From: Flavobacteriales bacterium UBA7430 | GTDB taxonomy: Bacteria; Bacteroidota; Bacteroidia; Flavobacteriales; UBA7430 | Direction: 5' to 3' | Length of the DNA stretch: 6,695 nucleotides | Assembly: GCA_002478765.1 (NCBI GenBank) | Contig: DLQO01000076.1 | Coordinates: forward strand, 1-6,695 | Shown: positions 3,846 to 6,695 of the stretch, in pieces | Layout of the letters: each line of letters opens with the position of its first letter | Numbering within the stretch: the first letter of the stretch is position 1 | The notes under the pieces: model-generated | Told to the model about the DNA's origin: nothing | Database searches by the model: none | Seen by the model: only the letters and a program-made list of their open reading frames with translations | Program-made: the position numbers and the translations under genes

Positions 3846-6197
3846 ATGAACAAATTCTCACGCGCTCTTTTTCTTTTTATTGGTTTGACTCTAAACCTAC
3901 CGGCTCAGGATTGGCAATTGGTTTGGGAAGATCAATTTAACGGAACTCAGTTGGATGCGACCAAATGGGCCCATGATTTGGGTACAGGAAGTCAATACGG
4001 CTTGTGGGGTTGGGGTAATGGAGAATTGCAGTCCTATCAAGAAGAAAACACCGTTGTATCCGACGGAACGCTTAAAATTATAGCCAAACAAGAGCCTGCT
4101 GGGGTCGTTGATCCGTTCAATGCCTCCAATGTAATGAACTATTCTTCGTCAAAAATCATCACCGCAGGATTATTCACGTTTCGCTACGGTCGTGTTCAGG
4201 CTCGAATAAAAACGGTTGATGGTCAGGGCTTTTGGCCGGCTTTTTGGATGCTGCCCACAGATGGGAGCTGGCCTTGTGATGGTGAGATCGACATCATGGA
4301 GCAGTGGGGGAATGATGGTCCCAGTAATGTAACGACCGGAGCAGCACACCTAGGGCCTTGTGGGAGTGGTAGTACCTACCGAAGTTTTTCTAAGAACTTA
4401 GAAAATGGTTCTTATGCTGATGATTTCCATTTGTATGAGGTGCGGTGGGAGCCGAACAGGATTACCTGGTACGTAGATGAAGAGTATCTATTTAGCGTTA
4501 CTCCAGATGATTATCCTTCGGAATACACCTGGCCTTTTAACAAAGGTGATTGGTTTCTAATGCTGAACCTTGCCATAGACAAAAACGGACCCAATGATCA
4601 AACGCAGTTTCCATCACAAATTGAAGTAGATTGGGTTCGCGTGTATCAAGAAAATACAGAGTCGAGCGAATGTGTCGATGCCGCAGCGCACAATTACAAT
4701 GCAAACGCAGTTATCGATGACGGTTCTTGTTTGTACGAGGTAAACTTTGAGGTGGATATGAACTGTGCGTCTTTCATTCCTGAATACGTGAGTGTTTCAG
4801 GTATCGATGGAAGTGTTTGCAGTTCGGGAATCATCTTGCAAAAACTCGGAGACTCAAGGGTTTGGAACGGTAAGGCTTACCTTCCCAAAGGTACGTATCA
4901 ATACAATTATTGTGCAGATGGGGGAGAGTATAATGAAGACCTTCTTCTCTATGCCAATGAGCAAGGAGATTGGTCTTGTTTGGCAAGCACGGATGATACA
5001 ACAACTGCCAAAAGAGAAGTTCTCGTTAACGGCGCTACTCAAATTTCTGACGCCTGGTCATCATGTACCTCGTGTGAAGTAAGAAGCGGATGTATTCATC
5101 CGACAGCAAGCAATTACAATCCGAATGCAAATGTGCAAGAAATGGATGAAAATGGGGGCTGGTTTTGTGATTTCGAATCTTGCGATCAGACTCCGGTAGA
5201 AGGTTGTCTGTGGGCAGATTATTTCTTTCCTTTTGACGAAAATACCAACAGAGGGCTCTGCCAAACCTGGGGTGGAGTAATTTGCTCAGATGATGCCGAA
5301 GAGTTCTACGGTTGTTTGGATGCGAATGCTTTAGATTACATTCCGCAGGCTAATATTCAGTCTGTAGATCAGTGGGGTAATATCTTATGTACTTACGCCA
5401 CCTGCAATGACGTTCCTGAAACGGGCTGTAAATACCCCAATGCTTTTGCGATATACCATGCCAACTTTGGGGCAGGAGACTGTAGCAACTTTGGCGGAAC
5501 TCCTTGTTCAAGTTCAGCCGAAGGGTGTATGGATGAAGATGCAATGAATTTCAATGCAAATGCAAGCACAGCAGGTACAGACCAATACGGAAATTCAGTA
5601 TGTATTTACATTTCTTGTGATGACATTCCGGATGCAGAAGGTTGTATGTACTCAAATGCTTATGCTCCGTACAATCCATTCTTTTCACCCCAGAACTGTG
5701 AGAGTTACGGGGGGACTGCTTGTCAGAATGTTCCATCGGGTTGTATGGATGCATCTGCAGTAAATTACAACCCACAGGCTTTAGAAGACGATGGCTCTTG
5801 TGATTATGATGATGTAGATTCGAACGATATTCATAGCCTGATTGATGACTTGCAAAATGAATTGATGGCTGCTTTTGATGTCATCTCAAATTTGGAAGAT
5901 CAATTGCAATACAATTGTGATTCCTCATCAATAGGCATCCCTATGCAAATGCAAGCGGGTTGGAGCATGATTGCATTTACTTGTTTGCAATCTATTGATG
6001 TAGAAGAAGCCTTCGCACCAATTAAGGATTTGATTGTGATTGTAAAAGATGGAGCCGGAAATCCTTACCTCCCAGAATTTGGTTACAACGGATTGGGAGA
6101 GCTGCACCATGCATATGGGTATCAATTAAAACTGAAAGCAGCTGTGTCCGATTTTTACATGTGTAAAGATTCAAGCGGTCAAACGACAGAAGATTAG
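3846..6197 (+). CDS. Secreted multidomain GH16 beta-1,3-glucanase (laminarinase-like)
   Basis: Predicted 783-residue exported glycoside hydrolase that should cleave beta-1,3-glucans such as laminarin. A signal peptide (residues 1 to about 18, MNKFSRALFLFIGLTLNLPA) precedes the mature start QDWQLVWEDQF. The GH16 domain spans about 20-268: WGNGELQSYQEEN, GRVQARIKTVDGQGFWPAFW, and the catalytic EIDIME with E147 (nucleophile), D149 and E152 (acid/base). It ends in the typical VDWVRVYQ. The tail holds a short Cys motif (275-297), a beta-rich domain (about 298-412), three long Cys-rich repeats (415-631), another short motif (632-654), a predicted coiled coil (about 660-688) and a terminal GW-type domain (705 to about 773). 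I chose ATG 3846 over an in-frame GTG at 3783 because the signal peptide begins there and the predicted promoter lies inside the longer reading. No canonical type IX secretion C-terminal domain is visible. Single-domain relatives are only about 250-300 residues. Substrate is inferred from the EIDIME bulge form. Confidence 0.92.
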   Translation: MNKFSRALFLFIGLTLNLPAQDWQLVWEDQFNGTQLDATKWAHDLGTGSQYGLWGWGNGELQSYQEENTVVSDGTLKIIAKQEPAGVVDPFNASNVMNYSSSKIITAGLFTFRYGRVQARIKTVDGQGFWPAFWMLPTDGSWPCDGEIDIMEQWGNDGPSNVTTGAAHLGPCGSGSTYRSFSKNLENGSYADDFHLYEVRWEPNRITWYVDEEYLFSVTPDDYPSEYTWPFNKGDWFLMLNLAIDKNGPNDQTQFPSQIEVDWVRVYQENTESSECVDAAAHNYNANAVIDDGSCLYEVNFEVDMNCASFIPEYVSVSGIDGSVCSSGIILQKLGDSRVWNGKAYLPKGTYQYNYCADGGEYNEDLLLYANEQGDWSCLASTDDTTTAKREVLVNGATQISDAWSSCTSCEVRSGCIHPTASNYNPNANVQEMDENGGWFCDFESCDQTPVEGCLWADYFFPFDENTNRGLCQTWGGVICSDDAEEFYGCLDANALDYIPQANIQSVDQWGNILCTYATCNDVPETGCKYPNAFAIYHANFGAGDCSNFGGTPCSSSAEGCMDEDAMNFNANASTAGTDQYGNSVCIYISCDDIPDAEGCMYSNAYAPYNPFFSPQNCESYGGTACQNVPSGCMDASAVNYNPQALEDDGSCDYDDVDSNDIHSLIDDLQNELMAAFDVISNLEDQLQYNCDSSSIGIPMQMQAGWSMIAFTCLQSIDVEEAFAPIKDLIVIVKDGAGNPYLPEFGYNGLGELHHAYGYQLKLKAAVSDFYMCKDSSGQTTED
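4668..4736 (+). repeat. Short Cys motif (ECVDAAAHNYNANA-DDGSCLY) in GH16 protein
   Basis: Residues 275-297 form one copy of the GC-D-A-NYNPNA-DDGSC-Y unit widespread in secreted marine Bacteroidetes proteins. The acidic DDGSC end resembles calcium-binding linker repeats, and its two Cys may pair; both points are inference. It links the catalytic domain to the next beta-rich domain. Confidence 0.75.
4737..5081 (+). other. Beta-rich accessory domain in GH16 protein (possible glycan-binding, Ig/CBM-like)
   Basis: Residues about 298-412. It begins VNFEVDMNCASF, followed by YVSVSGIDGSVC, an RVWNGKAYLPKGTYQYNY strand pair and a GDWSCLASTDD stretch, ending near SDAWSSCTSC. The pattern (F-VDM at the start, P-G-Y-Y-Y in the middle, an EDLL acidic stretch) resembles beta-sandwich domains found next to catalytic domains in marine Bacteroidetes glucanases and related to starch-binding-like folds. 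It has six or more Cys, so it is probably disulfide-stabilised. Carbohydrate binding is inferred from the enzyme context. Confidence 0.5.
5088..5309 (+). repeat. Cys-rich composite repeat 1 (74 aa)
   Basis: Residues 415-488. The A half is GCIHPTASNYNPNA...C-F; the B half is SCDQTPVEGC followed by C-TWGGVIC. It carries six Cys in the same order as repeats 2 and 3 and is the most divergent in its B half (LWADYFFPFDE). Confidence 0.8.
5310..5522 (+). repeat. Cys-rich composite repeat 2 (71 aa)
   Basis: Residues 489-559. The A half is GCLDANALDYIPQA...DQWGNILCTY; the B half is TCNDVPETGCKYPNAF followed by C-NFGGTPC. Six Cys align with repeats 1 and 3. The spacing from repeat 1 is exact tandem, with no linker. 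Confidence 0.8.
5523..5738 (+). repeat. Cys-rich composite repeat 3 (72 aa)
   Basis: Residues 560-631. The A half is GCMDEDAMNFNANA...DQYGNSVCIY; the B half is SCDDIPDAEGCMYSNAY followed by C-SYGGTAC. It is closest to repeat 2 (DQ-GN--C-Y, C-D-P---GC-Y-NA, GGT-C shared), which suggests a recent unit duplication. Confidence 0.8.
5739..5807 (+). repeat. Short Cys motif closing the repeat array (GCMDASAVNYNPQA-DDGSCDY)
   Basis: Residues 632-654 repeat the A half alone in its canonical short form, with DDGSC in place of the longer D-GN--C segment. It caps the three composite repeats and leads into a predicted coiled coil (about 660-688). Confidence 0.75.
5958..6164 (+). other. C-terminal GW-type domain of GH16 protein, function unknown
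   Basis: Residues 705 to about 773, starting GWSMIAFTCLQSIDVEEAF and followed by DLIVIVKDGAGNPYLPEFGY, then LGELHHAYGYQLKL. I have seen GWN-I-FT...VKD-GN-YLPE...GYQ-K patterns in surface or secreted Bacteroidetes proteins, usually after a short coiled coil as here. The role is not known to me; anchoring or protein interaction is a guess. The protein stops 10 residues after the last Cys (C773) of this domain. Confidence 0.5.
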
Positions 6198-6218
6198 TCG
6201 CTTACATTAAATTGACAT

Positions 6219-6238
6219 AGAGAAGCTTTGCTCTTTTT
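6219..6238 (+). terminator. Weak candidate terminator after the GH16 gene
   Basis: AGC-TTT-GCT (6224-6232), extended by AGAG/CTTT pairing past one bulged A, runs into CTTTTT. It lies 22 bases after the GH16 stop. The stem is short and includes one G-U pair, so this is tentative. Confidence 0.3.
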
Positions 6239-6304
6239 GTCTGAAGAGTCTTCAGGGATGAAAGGTCAGGCTTTTCCCCGGAGCAAATAATTTAATTCCA
6301 GCTT

Positions 6305-6643
6305 TCAAAGGATCTGATGTGCTTCCACCTTAGGGTCTGGGCCGTATGCGTTGTCTCCCTGGTCTCCTTCGCTTAGGGCAAGGATGATGTTGTAGATGGG
6401 AACTAAGACAAACCAACCGCTTTTACCTACATCGTGCATCCTTCTCACCGCAACCGAAATTCCCGGAATCAATACAGCCATCGAGTATAGGTTTGGTAAA
6501 ATCATGAAGCCCGTCATACCTGCAACAATTCCGATGAGGAAAGAGACGATGATGTTGAATAGAAAAAAATACCAATACTCACTTCTTCTTGCACGTCCGC
6601 TGAAGCTTGCGTAGTTCTGCCAAACTTTTATGTAGTAATTCAT
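6305..6643 (-). CDS. DUF805 family inner-membrane protein
   Basis: A 112-residue protein matching DUF805 (YhaH-like) along its whole length. The N-terminus has W-NYASFSGRARRSEYWYF (residues 8-26), followed by membrane segments at about 25-48 and 52-66, the family signature RRMHDVGKSGW (67-77), a third segment (77-90), and the tail EGDQGDNAYGPDP (92-104). The length is typical and the gene looks intact. DUF805 proteins sit in the inner membrane; no reaction is established to my knowledge, so none is assigned. It converges on the GH16 gene with 107 bases between stops, and nothing ties it functionally to its neighbours. No TAnnTTTG element is visible in the 52 bases upstream within the window. 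Confidence 0.92.
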   Translation of the reverse strand: MNYYIKVWQNYASFSGRARRSEYWYFFLFNIIVSFLIGIVAGMTGFMILPNLYSMAVLIPGISVAVRRMHDVGKSGWFVLVPIYNIILALSEGDQGDNAYGPDPKVEAHQIL

Positions 6644-6695
6644 GGTTCTAGATTTAGATAAACTTTTTTTAAGTAGACGTGAACATTCACCTTTT

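Noticed and set aside
4792..5082. 96-aa plus-strand open frame inside the GH16 gene
   Set aside because: Out of frame with the conserved GH16 tail, with no start signal or recognisable domain.
5554..5956. Direct 14-base repeat ATGCAAATGCAAGC at 5554-5567 and 5943-5956
   Set aside because: The two copies are read in different codon phases (NANAS versus MQMQA) and neither flank is similar, so it looks like coincidence in a Asn/Ala/Gln-rich coding stretch.
6241..6255. Perfect 6-bp hairpin CTGAAG-AGT-CTTCAG in the convergent gap
   Set aside because: No T tract follows it on either strand, so I do not call it a terminator; it may be chance or a minor mRNA 3' end structure.

Overview
The window looks like a chromosomal piece of a marine, pigmented Bacteroidetes, most likely a flavobacterium. 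Three things point there: carotenoid genes of flavobacterial type, promoters that match the Bacteroidetes -7 element TAnnTTTG, and a secreted multidomain GH16 glucanase with the GC-D-A-NYNPNA-DDGSC repeats common in marine Bacteroidetes. This assignment rests on sequence style and gene content, not on a marker gene.

Layout. Bases 1-3170 (minus strand) hold a tight carotenoid operon read right to left: crtD-type desaturase, cruF-like hydratase, then crtY lycopene cyclase, which runs off the left edge. The stop of one gene and the start of the next are 1 and 0 bases apart. Bases 3171-3274 are a short AT-rich gap with no convincing promoter or minus-strand terminator. Bases 3275-3700 (minus) encode a 141-residue protein that I do not recognise. 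Bases 3701-3845 are a divergent control region. Bases 3846-6197 (plus) encode a 783-residue secreted GH16 laminarinase-like enzyme with a long accessory tail. Bases 6198-6304 are a convergent intergenic gap with weak hairpins. Bases 6305-6643 (minus) encode a small DUF805 membrane protein, and 6644-6695 is its upstream region. No RNA genes, insertion sequences or CRISPR were seen, and no gene-free stretch exceeds 300 bases.

How the genes work together. CrtY would cyclise one end of lycopene. CruF would hydrate the other (psi) end to a tertiary 1'-hydroxyl, and CrtD would desaturate C3'-C4' next to it. This set is expected for monocyclic xanthophylls such as saproxanthin or myxol. The early enzymes (CrtE, CrtB, CrtI) and the ring hydroxylase CrtZ are not in the window and must be elsewhere. 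The GH16 enzyme would act outside the cell on beta-1,3-glucans such as algal laminarin.

The most notable non-coding feature is the 100-base region 3722-3821. Two divergent -7 elements lie at exactly mirrored positions around the centre of a 42-base imperfect palindrome (17 of 21 pairs), which suggests one shared operator for the glucanase and the unknown gene. Because the gap before crtD shows no good promoter of its own, the carotenoid operon might be reached by the same control, but that last step is inference. The most notable coding feature is the glucanase tail: three tandem 71-74-residue cysteine-rich composite repeats, a predicted coiled coil and an unusual GW-type terminal domain.
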